The notes beneath the pieces were generated by a model. That model searched no databases. It was not told where the DNA came from and saw only the letters and a list, made by a program, of their open reading frames with translations. 64,000 bases of DNA from Paraburkholderia translucens (GTDB taxonomy: Bacteria > Pseudomonadota > Gammaproteobacteria > Burkholderiales > Burkholderiaceae). Location of the stretch: contig NZ_JAJITC010000005.1 in assembly GCF_020881035.1 (NCBI RefSeq), positions 62,001 through 126,000 on the forward strand. Direction: 5' to 3'. Below, in pieces: positions 9,625 through 18,523 of the stretch (the stretch's first letter is position 1; every line of letters starts with the position of its first letter). Made by a program: the position numbers and the translations under genes.

Positions 9625-10134
9625 ATGAAAACCACCGACGTCGACCTTTCTCCCCCCGCGCCCGCCGGGCTCCGTGCCAGTATGCGCCGCGCGGTGCCTT
9701 CGGGTCTGGTCGCCGGCGGTTTCGCGGCGGCGGCCGCAGCCGCAGCGTCCGCCGACGAGAAAGGCGCGCCCTTCGCGCCGATCAACGCGGTTACTCACAG
9801 CCTGTGGCCGCGCCGCGCCCTCCACGAACGCGGCTTCAGCATGCGCCACACGCTGATGGGTTTCGCGATTCACCAGGCGGCCGCCGTCTTCTGGGCGGTG
9901 CTGTTCGAAACGCTGGTCGAGCGGATCGCGGGTGCTCGTCCGCAACGACTGCCAGCGGCCGCCGCGGGCGCTGCGGCCGCGACCGCGTTGACTGCATATG
10001 TGGTTGACTACAAGGTTGTGCCCGCGCGCCTCACACCGGGCTTCGAGGCGCACTTGTCGGACCGCTCGCTCGGCGCCGTCTACGTCGCGCTCGGCTGCGG
10101 CCTGCTCGCGGCCGCATTACTGCGGCGACGGTAG
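9625..10134 (+). CDS. Small integral membrane protein of unknown function
   Basis: A 169-residue protein with about four hydrophobic segments (an Ala-rich segment near residue 30, one near 80-95, one near 110-130 and a C-terminal one ending in RRR). The ATG at 9625 is chosen because GGAG lies nine bases upstream; the frame is open further upstream through a dispersed repeat. I do not recognise the family with certainty; it resembles hypothetical membrane proteins seen in Burkholderia stress regions. It follows the Nramp gene on the same strand after 150 bases. Confidence 0.65.
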   Translation: MKTTDVDLSPPAPAGLRASMRRAVPSGLVAGGFAAAAAAAASADEKGAPFAPINAVTHSLWPRRALHERGFSMRHTLMGFAIHQAAAVFWAVLFETLVERIAGARPQRLPAAAAGAAAATALTAYVVDYKVVPARLTPGFEAHLSDRSLGAVYVALGCGLLAAALLRRR

Positions 10135-10356
10135 CCGTGAAACGGCGGCAAACAGGAGCGGCCCATCATCAGGCGAACATGGTCGCCTCCAGCCCATTGA
10201 AAACGCTGTCCCCCTGGCGCGATTCGAGGACAACCGGAGCAAAGGAGGCAGCGCTTGAGACCGGACCGTCCGGAACGCATGGCCGCGGACCATGCGGTGC
10301 GAAGCCCGCGAGCCCGCGGCGGTTGGGACCGTGGTCCGCACTTGCCGCGCACAGGG

Positions 10357-11496
10357 TCAATGCCCGTCTGGCGTCCCGAGTCCGCGCGGCAGTGACACCG
10401 AGAAGACGGTCTCCGTGTCGTCGGAGCACGCTTCGATTGCTCCGTGATGGGCCTTGGCGATCTCGCGTGCGATGTACAGACCAAGTCCGAGGTTACCCTC
10501 GCCGCCAGATTGCTGCCAAAGGTCTGCTCCTCGCGTCAGGGGTTCGAAGATGCGCGCGAGCGTCGCGCGCTCGATGGCAGGTCCGCAGTTTCTGACGTCG
10601 ATTCGGACCTGCGCCGCATCCCCGCGCACGTCCACGTACACCGGTGTGTCCGGCGCGCCGTATCTGAGAGCATTCAATACCAGGTTCTGAAGCAGTTGTT
10701 GCAGGCGCCGGCTATCCCAGGTTCCCTCTACGTCGCCGCTGACACTCAGTTCGATCTGCCTGTCCGGATGTACCGCGTGTAGTTCCTCCAGTTCGTCAGC
10801 TAGTACATCCGCCAGATTGATACTCGTCGGTATGACATTGATCCCGAGCCCCAGTCTGGTCCGGTTGAAATCACTGAGGTCGTCGAGCAGCGCCTGCATC
10901 CGGGCTCCGCTACGGATCAGACGGGCGGCGGCCTCCGAGACCCGCTCACCAGCATTCAGCGCTGCCAGATATGATGCAGTCATCCGGATCGCCTGCAGCG
11001 GACTGCGCATGTCATGTCCCAGCATGCCGAGCAGCAGGTTTCTGTTCTGTTCGACTTGCGCGCTGAAAAAACCAATCGATTCTGCAAGTGCCTGGTCGAT
11101 CGCTTCGTTGAAACGAATCATGTCCTCCAGATGGGGCGCGCGAGGCTCGCATTCGTCTATCCAGAGGCGCAGGACGCTTGCGCGCAGTGCCCGGTACTCG
11201 GCGGCAAGCTGATTGATATTGAACCCAGCACGCGCCCTGAGCAGCGCATGGGTTTGCGCTGCAGTTTCGGTGGCATCGATCAGTACCGGGGCGCGCCCCA
11301 TCGACTTTTCGCGCTGAGCCTCCCGGGTTTGCGAGGTCCGCAAGTCTTTTACCACGGCGAGCAGGATTTGTTGCGCGTGATCACGCAGCCCTGGTGCCTC
11401 CAGGTTGGCCGCTGCCGGCAGAAGAGTGGCTGCGAACGCCTCCCACTGCGCCAGAATCGGCTCCATGTCTCGCGAGATAAAGTCAGCAAGTCGCAT
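10357..11496 (-). CDS. Sensor histidine kinase with N-terminal RsbRD-like region
   Basis: A 379-residue cytosolic kinase. Residues 1-150 form an all-helical input region like RsbRD/RsbT co-antagonist domains. HisKA follows with His161 in LGMLGHDMRSPLQAI, then HATPase_c with N box NLVLNALRYG and G box GLGLYIAREIAKAHHG. No response regulator is adjacent. Burkholderia genomes often hold such orphan kinases next to stress genes. The region 11497-11666 upstream is presumably its promoter. Confidence 0.88.
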   Translation of the reverse strand: MRLADFISRDMEPILAQWEAFAATLLPAAANLEAPGLRDHAQQILLAVVKDLRTSQTREAQREKSMGRAPVLIDATETAAQTHALLRARAGFNINQLAAEYRALRASVLRLWIDECEPRAPHLEDMIRFNEAIDQALAESIGFFSAQVEQNRNLLLGMLGHDMRSPLQAIRMTASYLAALNAGERVSEAAARLIRSGARMQALLDDLSDFNRTRLGLGINVIPTSINLADVLADELEELHAVHPDRQIELSVSGDVEGTWDSRRLQQLLQNLVLNALRYGAPDTPVYVDVRGDAAQVRIDVRNCGPAIERATLARIFEPLTRGADLWQQSGGEGNLGLGLYIAREIAKAHHGAIEACSDDTETVFSVSLPRGLGTPDGH

Positions 11497-11666
11497 CTGT
11501 CGTCTCCGCGATCAGTGTGCCTTATGTTACCCGCAAATTGGCGACAGACCTTAGATCCGCGTGAAGACTGCCGGAGGATCGCTTCGTCGCCATCTTCGGC
11601 ATGACCGCGACTCGGTAAGTTCACAAAGCGCCGCTGAAGGGACATCCTAGACCAGCCCGTTACGGC

Positions 11667-11798
11667 ATGAAGGGCAACGCGATGTCACCGCGAGGTATCA
11701 CGGCACGCCGCTGGCCGGTGCACGGCGAGCGGCTGTCAGCATTGCGGCCGCGCGCCACTGGCGGGCCACTGATCGAATACGAGGGCGAAGTCACCAAC
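11667..11798 (+). pseudogene. N-terminal fragment of a SET-domain protein
   Basis: An ATG frame gives about 44 residues that resemble the start of small bacterial SET-domain proteins: a RRWPVHGERLSALRPRATGG segment followed by PLIEYEGEVTN, matching the usual VHGxGVFA...G..LIEYxGE pattern. The similarity stops there and the frame runs into the 3' end of the opposite gene, with no catalytic NHxC or GEELxxDY motif. It appears to be a truncated remnant. This is a family call by eye and needs a profile search. Confidence 0.45.
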
Positions 11799-11808
11799 TC
11801 CGCACGGC

Positions 11809-12156
11809 TTATTGGGCGTTATGGCTCGTCCCGCCAGCGGTATCGTTCGTGCCGTGGCCTGTATTGGGACGCGTGCTGTTGTTCATCCCGCTGGGCTGGT
11901 TCGTCGACTGGCTGGTAGATGTTGCGCCCTTGCCGGTCCCCATACCGCCGCCGGTGCCTGTCGCCCGCGGCGCGTCGCCGGGGCCACCCGGAGACGTGAT
12001 TCCGGCCGCGCCGCCAGCGTTACCGCCGCCCGCGCCGGCACCAGCACCAGCGCCCGCTCCGCCACCGCCACCGCCACCATTCGCCTGCGCGAACGCGCCA
12101 CCCGACAGTGCCATCGCCAGCGCAGAGAACAGAATCGTTTTAGTCAAGGATTTCAT
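11809..12156 (-). CDS. Small secreted Gly/Ala-rich low-complexity protein
   Basis: A 115-residue protein with a Sec signal peptide (MKSLTK, hydrophobic core, GGAFA-QA near residue 25), then a long run of Gly and Ala followed by a Thr/Ser/Asn-rich tail. No domain is recognised. It parallels the small exported proteins at 5082-5378 and 20611-20871. A GGGAGG ribosome-binding site lies just before the ATG. Repetitive GC-rich codons make the exact length sensitive to sequencing error. Confidence 0.68.
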   Translation of the reverse strand: MKSLTKTILFSALAMALSGGAFAQANGGGGGGGAGAGAGAGAGGGNAGGAAGITSPGGPGDAPRATGTGGGMGTGKGATSTSQSTNQPSGMNNSTRPNTGHGTNDTAGGTSHNAQ

Positions 12157-12531
12157 GGTTCACCTCCCTTAAACAGGTTTCTGTCGCGCGGGCATGCGGG
12201 CTCGCCAAACCGATCCTGGGCCCACGGCGCCGCGCAATAACAGCAGCGAAATCCAGCACGGCCCATTCCCGGCTCGGTGCGCAAATGCGAAGGATGCCGC
12301 CCCTCGGTCCTGGTGCCGTGAAACGGACGAGCGAATGCATATCGACGTGCGGGTCCTGACGTGGAACAACGCCACCGACGCAACCGCGGACGAGTGATGA
12401 GGAATCCTCCGCTTGCGTCTACGCACGAATGCTCGCCGGCACAGGCACGCCGCATGCGCCATGTCGCCGAGACGAAAGCAACGCGTAGCCTACGGACCAC
12501 CATGCGCACTACCGGCGCCAAGGAGAACCCC
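12157..12531. other. Divergent intergenic region, nothing recognised
   Basis: About 375 bases between the Gly/Ala-rich gene and the divergent hemerythrin gene. It presumably carries both promoters. No gene, RNA or repeat is convincing. Confidence 0.45.
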
Positions 12532-13128
12532 ATGTCAGATAACGCTTCATCGATGTCGCCGTCGATCACCGCCATGATCCGGCTCGACCACATGCATGTC
12601 CTTTCCGCGTCGCACCGCTACCACGCGTCCACGCCTTGGTGGCGCAAGCGCGCCATCGTCAACAACGTGTGCGCCGCCCTGGAAATTCACGCGCAGCTCG
12701 AGGAAGAAATCTTCTACCCCGCCTTGGCTCGTGCGCTCGGCGACGACGAGACGCTCGCCAAAAGCCGTCCCGAGCACGACGAAATGCGGGCGACCATCGA
12801 AAAGCTGCGCTCGATGGGCCCGGAAAACGCCGCTTATGACGGCCTCTTTCAGCAACTGATCCGGAACGTCGTGCACCATGTCGCCGATGAGGAAACGATC
12901 CTGCTGCCCGACGCTGAACGCGTGCTGAAACACGAACTGCACAGCCTCGGCGCCGCAATGACGCGCCGTCGCATGGAACTACTCGGCGAACGTCCGATGG
13001 AAATCGCGCTCAACAACGCCGGCACCTTTCCGCTCGCGACGGCACTGCTGGGCTTGTCTCTCGTGCTCGCGCTGCGGTATGGGCTGCCGGGATCACGTCG
13101 CGCCTTGCGGGCCGGGCGGCGGACATAG
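12532..13128 (+). CDS. Hemerythrin HHE-domain protein with C-terminal membrane segment
   Basis: A 198-residue protein. Residues 14-135 form a hemerythrin-like four-helix bundle with candidate di-iron ligands H20, H53, E57, H82, H115/H116 and E120 (DHMHV, EIHAQLEEEIFYP, EHDEM, VHHVADEE). A hydrophobic segment near 165-185 followed by basic residues (RRALRAGRRT) would tether it to the inner membrane with the bundle in the cytoplasm. Such proteins sense or bind oxygen, nitric oxide or peroxide. The start at 12532 has an AAGGAG site seven bases upstream; the longer frame upstream is not supported. Confidence 0.87.
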   Translation: MSDNASSMSPSITAMIRLDHMHVLSASHRYHASTPWWRKRAIVNNVCAALEIHAQLEEEIFYPALARALGDDETLAKSRPEHDEMRATIEKLRSMGPENAAYDGLFQQLIRNVVHHVADEETILLPDAERVLKHELHSLGAAMTRRRMELLGERPMEIALNNAGTFPLATALLGLSLVLALRYGLPGSRRALRAGRRT

Positions 13129-13332
13129 AGCATTGGCGGCCAGTCGCTGCGGCCGCGCTTCGCTGCTGGCGCCACGAGCCGGACCGCGGCAAGTTTGCGC
13201 AGCCCCGCCGGCAACATGGAGCGCGTCGCCCCGCGTTTCGTAGTAGAGGCGGTGCGGGTGGACCTGAGCAACGGCGCGTCGATGCAACCGTGCGTCCCGG
13301 GCGTAACCGGGTCGAGCCGTCATCGCCCGGAG

Positions 13333-14313
13333 TCACCGGCCGCTGCGCTCGCGGCTGGCCGACAGCCAAGGGGTCCGTGTGTGCTGGGCGTCTGCATCGC
13401 GAGCGGGCTCGAGGCACGCTGCGACCTCCGCGCCGATGAGAAAGACCGCCGCCGAGAAATACAGCCACATCATGAGCACAGCGAGAGAACCAGCGGCGCC
13501 GAACGAGCCCGCCGTGCCAGCGTGTGCAAGGTAAAGGCCAAACAGATGTCTGCCGACGGAGAAGAGGATCGCCGATACCAGACCGCCAATGAGTGCAGGG
13601 CGCAGTCGGACTTTTACGTCGGGCAGCCACTTGATGAGTGCGCCGAAGCCGCCGGTCATCACCAACAGTGCAAAAATCGACTGAGCGATGGCCGCCACGA
13701 CGGTTAGTGTGACGCTCCCAAGAACCGCGCGCCCGACTGTCTGTATCGCGGCATCCAGGACTAGCGAGACCACAAGCAGGAAGCCGAGCCCCATCACCAG
13801 CCCAAACGACGCAAGTCGTGCCCGCAGAAGCAAGGTCAGTCCAGAGATGCCCTTCGGCGACTCGACCTTGAAGATGATGTCCAGTGCTGTATTTAGCGAG
13901 GAGAACGTGGCGGAAGCGCCTACGATAAGCAGCACGCCAGATAGCGCGGCGGCAACTCCGCTGCCACTGGCACGATGCGCGTGCTGAACGATGGCTTGCA
14001 TCGCGTCCGCCGCCTCGGGACCTGTGATGTCCTTTATCTGACCGAAGAGCCTCCCTTGCGCCGCGTCCGCTCCGAAGAACCAGCCGACTATGGCCAGCAC
14101 GATAAGAAGCGTGGGAGCCAGTGAGAACGCGGAGTAAAAGGCAATGCTGGCGCTCAGTGTCGCACAGCGGTCCTGCAGAAATCCATTGACGGCACCTCGC
14201 ACGACCGCTACGAACCCTGGCCTGGCGCCATGTCCGGTCTCGGCGCGGCCTTCACTTTCGATACCATCACCCGGCGGAGCTTTCGTCCTCATCGTCGCGG
14301 TCCTCTGACTCAT
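13333..14313 (-). CDS. YihY/virulence factor BrkB family membrane protein
   Basis: A 326-residue inner membrane protein with about six membrane segments and the family hallmarks: ATLSASIAFYSAFSLAP in the first helix, a GASATFSSLNTALDIIF segment and GSLAVLMMWLYFSAAVFLIGAE near the end. Function is not established for the family (old RNase BN annotations are wrong). An alternative start is the ATG seven codons in. It stands alone; the 200 bases on its 3' side (13129-13332) hold nothing recognised. Confidence 0.9.
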   Translation of the reverse strand: MSQRTATMRTKAPPGDGIESEGRAETGHGARPGFVAVVRGAVNGFLQDRCATLSASIAFYSAFSLAPTLLIVLAIVGWFFGADAAQGRLFGQIKDITGPEAADAMQAIVQHAHRASGSGVAAALSGVLLIVGASATFSSLNTALDIIFKVESPKGISGLTLLLRARLASFGLVMGLGFLLVVSLVLDAAIQTVGRAVLGSVTLTVVAAIAQSIFALLVMTGGFGALIKWLPDVKVRLRPALIGGLVSAILFSVGRHLFGLYLAHAGTAGSFGAAGSLAVLMMWLYFSAAVFLIGAEVAACLEPARDADAQHTRTPWLSASRERSGR

Positions 14314-14618
14314 GCGCGTTACGCCACCGCTTGCAGCCGGATCACTCTGCGGAACACGTATTCAACCGCATGAACGAGGACCTCCCCTGACTTCTCGCTT
14401 GGCGGAGTTTGCTCTTTCGGAGTTGCTGCCTCGTTCGGCTCCGCGTATTCGCATTGTGGACGCGCAAGGCACATACCCGAGTCGCGCTAACCGGCCAGTC
14501 AGCGCGCCTCGCGTCGCGTGTCGTACGCGAGCGCGGACCGGTCCTTGCTTTGCTTCACGAAGCATCCGCATGCGCCCAACGCCTGTGCGGATCGGTCGTA
14601 CTTCACCGGGCTAAAACC
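14314..14618. other. Divergent intergenic region, nothing recognised
   Basis: About 305 bases between the divergent YihY and PncC/CinA-like genes. Nothing beyond presumed promoters. Confidence 0.4.
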
Positions 14619-15146
14619 ATGAACATTCCCATGCAGGTCGTGTCCTTCCTTAGTTCGCGAGGCCTCAAGCTCGCGACAGCCGAATCGTGCACCAGCGGCC
14701 AGATCGCGTCATACCTCGCGAGCGTGCCGGGCAGCGGCGCGTGTCTCGACGTCGGCTTCGTCAGCTACTCGCCGTCGGGCAAAGCCGGCTTTCTCGGCGT
14801 GCAGGAAAGCACGATGGCGCAATACGGACTGACCAGCGAAGCGGTCGCGCGCGAAATGGCCGAAGGCGCACTGCGTCAGGAAGGCTGTTGCGCCGACATC
14901 GCGATATCGAACACAGGGCTCGCCGACGGCGGTGCGCATGGCGGCTCGGACCGCGATCCGCCCCCCGGCACGCAATGTTTCGCGTGGTCGTTCCGGCGGC
15001 GCGGCGGCAAGTTCATCACGTTTGCGGAAACGCGACGCTTTTCGGGCGATCGAAACGCCGTGCGTTCGGCCGCTGCGTTGTATGCCCTTGCGCGCGTCGA
15101 GCATTACTTCAATCAACTCCCGCGCGTCGAGCGGGACCCAACCTGA
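14619..15146 (+). CDS. CinA C-terminal/PncC-like nicotinamide-nucleotide amidase
   Basis: A 175-residue stand-alone CinA C-terminal domain. The diagnostic motif is TAESCTSGQIASYLASVPGS near residue 19, followed by GFVSYSPSGKAGFLGV and an ISNTGLADGG segment. The family deamidates nicotinamide mononucleotide to nicotinate mononucleotide in NAD salvage. It normally has TAESCTGG; here the second Gly position is Ser, and the GP/ADGG region is altered (ADGGAHGGSDRDPPPGT), so this may be a divergent stress-region paralogue rather than the housekeeping enzyme. The start at 14619 is preferred over ATG 14631 without strong evidence. Confidence 0.8.
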   Translation: MNIPMQVVSFLSSRGLKLATAESCTSGQIASYLASVPGSGACLDVGFVSYSPSGKAGFLGVQESTMAQYGLTSEAVAREMAEGALRQEGCCADIAISNTGLADGGAHGGSDRDPPPGTQCFAWSFRRRGGKFITFAETRRFSGDRNAVRSAAALYALARVEHYFNQLPRVERDPT

Positions 15147-15157
15147 GAGCCGGCACG

Positions 15158-15368
15158 ATGAATCCGCCCCCTTCCTTCAACACAATCGGCGACACCGCAG
15201 ACGCCGGACCAGGACAGCTACGGCATCAGCTCTCAGCACATCGAAGAGTTCCTCAAAGACCAGCGGGCTAGCGATGAAGTATTGACCACGATTCACCGCT
15301 TTTACACGGCAACGCGCCACCAACGCGCGGTGCCGGTTGCAGCGACGCCATCGACGGCGCCGGTGTAA
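15158..15368 (+). pseudogene. Possible small gene split by a one-base frameshift
   Basis: ATG 15158 opens a frame (MNPPPSFNTIGDTADAGPG) that soon loses sense, while the next frame from 15213 reads a protein-like segment (DSYGISSQHIEEFLKDQRAS, then DEVLTTIHRFYTATRHQR) to a TAA at 15366, with no start codon of its own. Removing one base near 15212 joins the two into a protein of about 69 residues. No family is recognised. Either a sequencing error or a real lesion would explain it. Confidence 0.4.
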
Positions 15369-15384
15369 AAGCGTGGCGAGCGCG

Positions 15385-15651
15385 TCATTCGGCGCGCTGG
15401 CGCTTGTCCCGCTCCGGCGGTTCGTTCGCGTCGCCCGGCATCTCCTGCAGTTGCCCTTCGGGCGCGATGCGCGCGGCCTTGTCGCGGTCGACGGATTGAT
15501 CGACCGGCTCCTGCTGCGCGGCGGCGCTTTCCGCCTCGATCTGCCGGCGCGCTTCTTCCCAATGGTCGTCGGCCTTGCCTTCCGGTGACGGGTCGTTTTC
15601 CCAGATGTGATACGCCCGCGTGCGGATGCGGGCCTCGAGTTCCTTGTCCAT
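15385..15651 (-). CDS. DUF2934-domain small protein
   Basis: An 88-residue protein beginning MDKELEARIRTRAYHIWEND, matching the short DUF2934 motif (R.RAY.IWE..G.P.G....HW..A..) which continues with GKADDHWEEARRQIEAES. The tail is acidic and rich in Gln, Pro and Arg. Its role is unknown; the family is common in Burkholderia and Rhizobium stress regions. The start at 15651 has a GGAG site; the same frame is open much further upstream but lacks protein character there. Confidence 0.75.
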   Translation of the reverse strand: MDKELEARIRTRAYHIWENDPSPEGKADDHWEEARRQIEAESAAAQQEPVDQSVDRDKAARIAPEGQLQEMPGDANEPPERDKRQRAE

Positions 15652-15758
15652 ATGTGTTTCTCCGTGAACATAAGCGACGCCGCGATACGGCGCCACGCGC
15701 GCCGCGCGCCAATGGCGGCGACCTACAGGCCAGCAAGCGTTGTTCCGAGGGCACGAAT

Positions 15759-15899
15759 TCAGCGCTGTGTTGCCCATGCGCGCAGCACTTGAACGAGGAT
15801 CTTTCTGCCGAGTGCGGCGAAATCGCAACCGGTGCGCCGCAAGGCCGCAAGCAGCTCGCCCTTCTTCTCCTCGATCGGACGCCCCACGAACCCGGACAT
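15759..15899 (-). CDS. Putative 46-residue basic protein downstream of the SDR gene
   Basis: An ATG frame starting 13 bases after the SDR stop encodes 46 residues with an amphipathic, basic composition (FVGRPIEEKKGELLAALRRT followed by GCDFAALGRKILVQVLRAWA). It has a single internal Cys and a plausible helix. The ribosome-binding site is weak (GAGCG). No family is recognised. It could be the last gene of an operon with the SDR, a translated remnant, or a chance frame in GC-rich DNA. Confidence 0.4.
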   Translation of the reverse strand: MSGFVGRPIEEKKGELLAALRRTGCDFAALGRKILVQVLRAWATQR

Positions 15900-15911
15900 A
15901 CGCTCACGCGC

Positions 15912-17006
15912 TCACGGCGGCCCCTCGCCGCCCGTCGCGCCATACACCTGCCCCGTCACATAGCTCGCGCGCGACATCGCCAGCGCCACATAAACGGGCG
16001 CGATTTCCGCTGGCTGGCCCGGTCGTCCCATCGGCGTGTTGGCGCCGAACTTCTCGAGATTCTTCATCGTCTGTCCGCCGCTGACCTGCAGCGGTGTCCA
16101 GAACGGACCGGGCGCCACCGCGTTCACGCGGATGCCGCGCGAGATCATCTGCTTGGCGAGCGACTTCGTGAAGTTCGCGATCGCGGCCTTCGTCATCGCG
16201 TAGTCGAGCAGATTGATCGACGGATCGTAGGCATTGACCGAACTCGTGTTGATGATCGCCGCGCCCGGCGGCATGTGCGGAATCGCGGACTTCGTGAGCC
16301 AGAACATGCCGTACAGATTGGTGCGCAGCGTCCAGTCGAAGTCTTCGGTGCTGATGTCGAGAATCGAATCGTGGCTATGCTGGCGCCCCGCGTTGTTGAC
16401 GAGGATGTCGAGGCCGCCCATGCCGTTCGCCGCGCGATCGACGGCCTGCTGGCAGAACCCTTCGTCGCGAATGTCGCCGGGTATCGCGAGCGCGTTGCGG
16501 CCCGCGCCACGAATCAGCGCGACGACCTCGCGCGCGTCCGGTTCCTCCGCGGGCAGATAGACGATCGACACGTCAGCACCCTCGCGCGCGAATGCGATCG
16601 CCACCGCGCGGCCGATGCCCGAATCGCCGCCGGTAATGAGGGCCTTGCGTCCCGCAAGCAGGCCGCTGCCGCGATAGCTCGACTCGCCGTGATCGGGACG
16701 CGGCGTCATGCGGCTCGCGAGGCCGGGCCACGGCTGCTGCTGATCCTGAAACGGCGGATGCGGATACAGGCCGCGCGGGTCGCTCAGCGACGCGCTCGCT
16801 TCGGGCGCGGCCGCTGCGTTGCCGCCGCTGCTATCCGGCGCGCCCGGATCGGCGGCGAGCGCGTTGCCCGCAAAGACCGTGGCAAGCCCGGCCGCGGCGC
16901 TTTGCATCACCTTGCGGCGCGTTCGCGATACGGGGTCCGCGGGCGTGTCGTTGTCCGGTTGCGACTCGCTGCCTGGCGCGCTCGTCGTCGATCGATCGTT
17001 GGACAT
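15912..17006 (-). CDS. SDR-family NAD(P)-dependent oxidoreductase with twin-arginine-like leader
   Basis: A 364-residue protein of the YghA-like classical SDR group. The Rossmann motif TGGDSGIGRA lies near residue 125, NNAG near 210, and the catalytic Ser, Tyr and Lys are in NTSSVNAY and LLDYAMTKAA. Residues 28-52 read TRRKVMQSAAAGLATVFAGN and ALAA, a twin-arginine-like export signal, unusual for a dinucleotide-dependent SDR but seen in this subgroup. The substrate is unknown. The ATG at 17006 is chosen for its GGAAGGAGAAG site; the frame upstream is not supported. Confidence 0.88.
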   Translation of the reverse strand: MSNDRSTTSAPGSESQPDNDTPADPVSRTRRKVMQSAAAGLATVFAGNALAADPGAPDSSGGNAAAAPEASASLSDPRGLYPHPPFQDQQQPWPGLASRMTPRPDHGESSYRGSGLLAGRKALITGGDSGIGRAVAIAFAREGADVSIVYLPAEEPDAREVVALIRGAGRNALAIPGDIRDEGFCQQAVDRAANGMGGLDILVNNAGRQHSHDSILDISTEDFDWTLRTNLYGMFWLTKSAIPHMPPGAAIINTSSVNAYDPSINLLDYAMTKAAIANFTKSLAKQMISRGIRVNAVAPGPFWTPLQVSGGQTMKNLEKFGANTPMGRPGQPAEIAPVYVALAMSRASYVTGQVYGATGGEGPP

Positions 17007-17359
17007 GGGCTTCTCCTTCCATGATGTGACCAGGATCGAGCAAGGCTCATACCTTTCGACGTTTTCGTTCCCGACGGTCACGTCATGTCGCGTGCAAACG
17101 CCACCCGTGCGCCGGCCGCGCCCTGACCTTCCGAAGCTCGCTCAACCGGACCTGACGTTGCAGTTGATCGTGACGGCGCCGCCACGATCACTGGTTCGGG
17201 TGCCAGGCATCAGGCCGGCAACCAGACGCCGCTCGATCAAGCGGGTTGACTCGCGGCGAGGCCGTCGGTCCGAATGGCACGGGTGGGCCTGACTGTTGCT
17301 CAGAAGTGGAATGCATCCGCGCAGCCCGGCGCGGAATCATTCAAGGCGGAGGTCACCAC

Positions 17360-17521
17360 GTGCTTTACTATGCCCTGGTATTTTTCATTATCGCGATCAT
17401 TGCCGCTGTGTTTGGATTCGGGGGCATCGCTGCGGGGGCGGCAAGCATCGCAAAGATCCTGTTCTTTATTTTCCTGATTATTTTCATTGTGACGCTGCTA
17501 ATGGGCGTCGTACGTCGATAA
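17360..17521 (+). CDS. DUF1328-family small membrane protein
   Basis: A 53-residue protein with two hydrophobic helices: [20 protein letters not shown] and [20 protein letters not shown], ending VVRR. This is the full length of DUF1328 (YtjA-like) proteins. The start is GTG at 17360, with GGAGG eight bases upstream; the in-frame upstream stretch is hydrophilic and not part of it. Function unknown. The 350 bases between the SDR start and this gene hold nothing else recognised. Confidence 0.82.
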   Translation: MLYYALVFFIIAIIAAVFGFGGIAAGAASIAKILFFIFLIIFIVTLLMGVVRR

Positions 17522-17676
17522 GTGCAGGGCGCGGCCTACACACATGGTCAATTCGACGTGTGAACCCGCCCACTGCTCTGGTCACGGGAATGGCGGTTGC
17601 GAAGCAGCGGACTGCATCAGTTCCCTGCTGATGCTTTTCGGCCGAAACACCGGTCCAAACCATCGAGGAAACGATC

Positions 17677-18173
17677 ATGGCAAACGAAGCCCTTGTTGTT
17701 GTTCCAGATACAAGGCGAGCGAGCATGCGACAACGAATCGTGCAGACGGCGGCGCATTGGCCGACCTTTATGTCGGCGCAGCGGAGAGGTTTTTTGAACT
17801 CAACCGCACGGCGGTTCTGACTTCAATCGACGAACAATGCGCCGTCGCGGTCAAGGCGGCGGACGAGAGATCGATGCTCGGCGCGTGGCGGCTACAGGCT
17901 GGCTTTGCGTTCGCCGGGACGGCCAAGGCCGTCGCGTACTGGCGCCACGCCACGGAAATCATGTTGGATACCTATGCGGACGCAGTGAGCGACGCCGAGA
18001 ATCGACTGAACCGAGGCTTCCTGGCCGTGACGGGTGCGCTGGAGGACATGACGGTCGGAGTGGGTTCATCGATCCTGACGGGCGATCCGGCGCTCGCGAG
18101 CGAGAGCATGAAAGAGACGGCGGACATCATCACCCCTCGTCGAAATGGAAAATCTTCCGTGGCGTCGCGATAA
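17677..18173 (+). pseudogene. Phasin-family protein gene with suspected frameshift near the start
   Basis: The main frame encodes a helical protein of the phasin type (ALADLYVGAAERFFELNR, then repeated A/E/R helices without membrane segments), which would coat polyhydroxyalkanoate granules. The only well-placed start, ATG 17677 with a GAGGAAA site, is in a different frame (MANEALVVVP). Adding one base around 17703-17707 joins it to RYKASEHATTNRAD in the main frame. As written, translation from that ATG stops after about 48 residues. It could be a base-call error or a real inactivation; coordinates span the rejoined gene. Confidence 0.6.
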
Positions 18174-18220
18174 TTTACAACCAAGGTGTGCCCGCCCCCG
18201 CTGTCCGCGCTTTTGAACAC

Positions 18221-18523
18221 TCACCGTGTGAGCGCCCGCCGTACATTGCTGGCGATCCACGCGGTAAGACCGGAACGGCCGGCAATCGTCAGCGTGCGGC
18301 GCGGCCCGAACACGATGATGCCCACGACGAGGGCAACGAGCATCGTCACGCGCGGCGCTTCGGTGAGCGCCGCGTACAGGTTACCGACAGAGGGCCGCCC
18401 TGCCGCACGCGCGGTGGGCAACGCGGCCTTCCGGTTCGCCGCGACGAGCGCCGTTCGCGATGCCTCCATCCGCTCCAGAACGGTGATCCGGGCAAGCTCA
18501 TGCGCGTGTTGTGGCTGACTCAT
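18221..18523 (-). CDS. Small membrane-anchored protein, holin-operon partner
   Basis: A 100-residue protein with a basic, helical N-terminal half (LERMEASRTALVAANRKAAL) and one membrane segment (VTMLVALVVGIIVFGPRR) near residue 72. It starts within the stop of the preceding gene (ATGA overlap), so the two are translated together. It resembles the YqjK-like or DUF3618-like partners of YqjE-type holin-like proteins in the ElaB/YqjD stress operon. Function is not established. Confidence 0.65.
   Translation of the reverse strand: MSQPQHAHELARITVLERMEASRTALVAANRKAALPTARAAGRPSVGNLYAALTEAPRVTMLVALVVGIIVFGPRRTLTIAGRSGLTAWIASNVRRALTR

Noticed and set aside
15912..17081. Longer SDR start at 17081
   Set aside because: The extra 25 residues have no family match, and the GGAAGGAGAAG site points to 17006.
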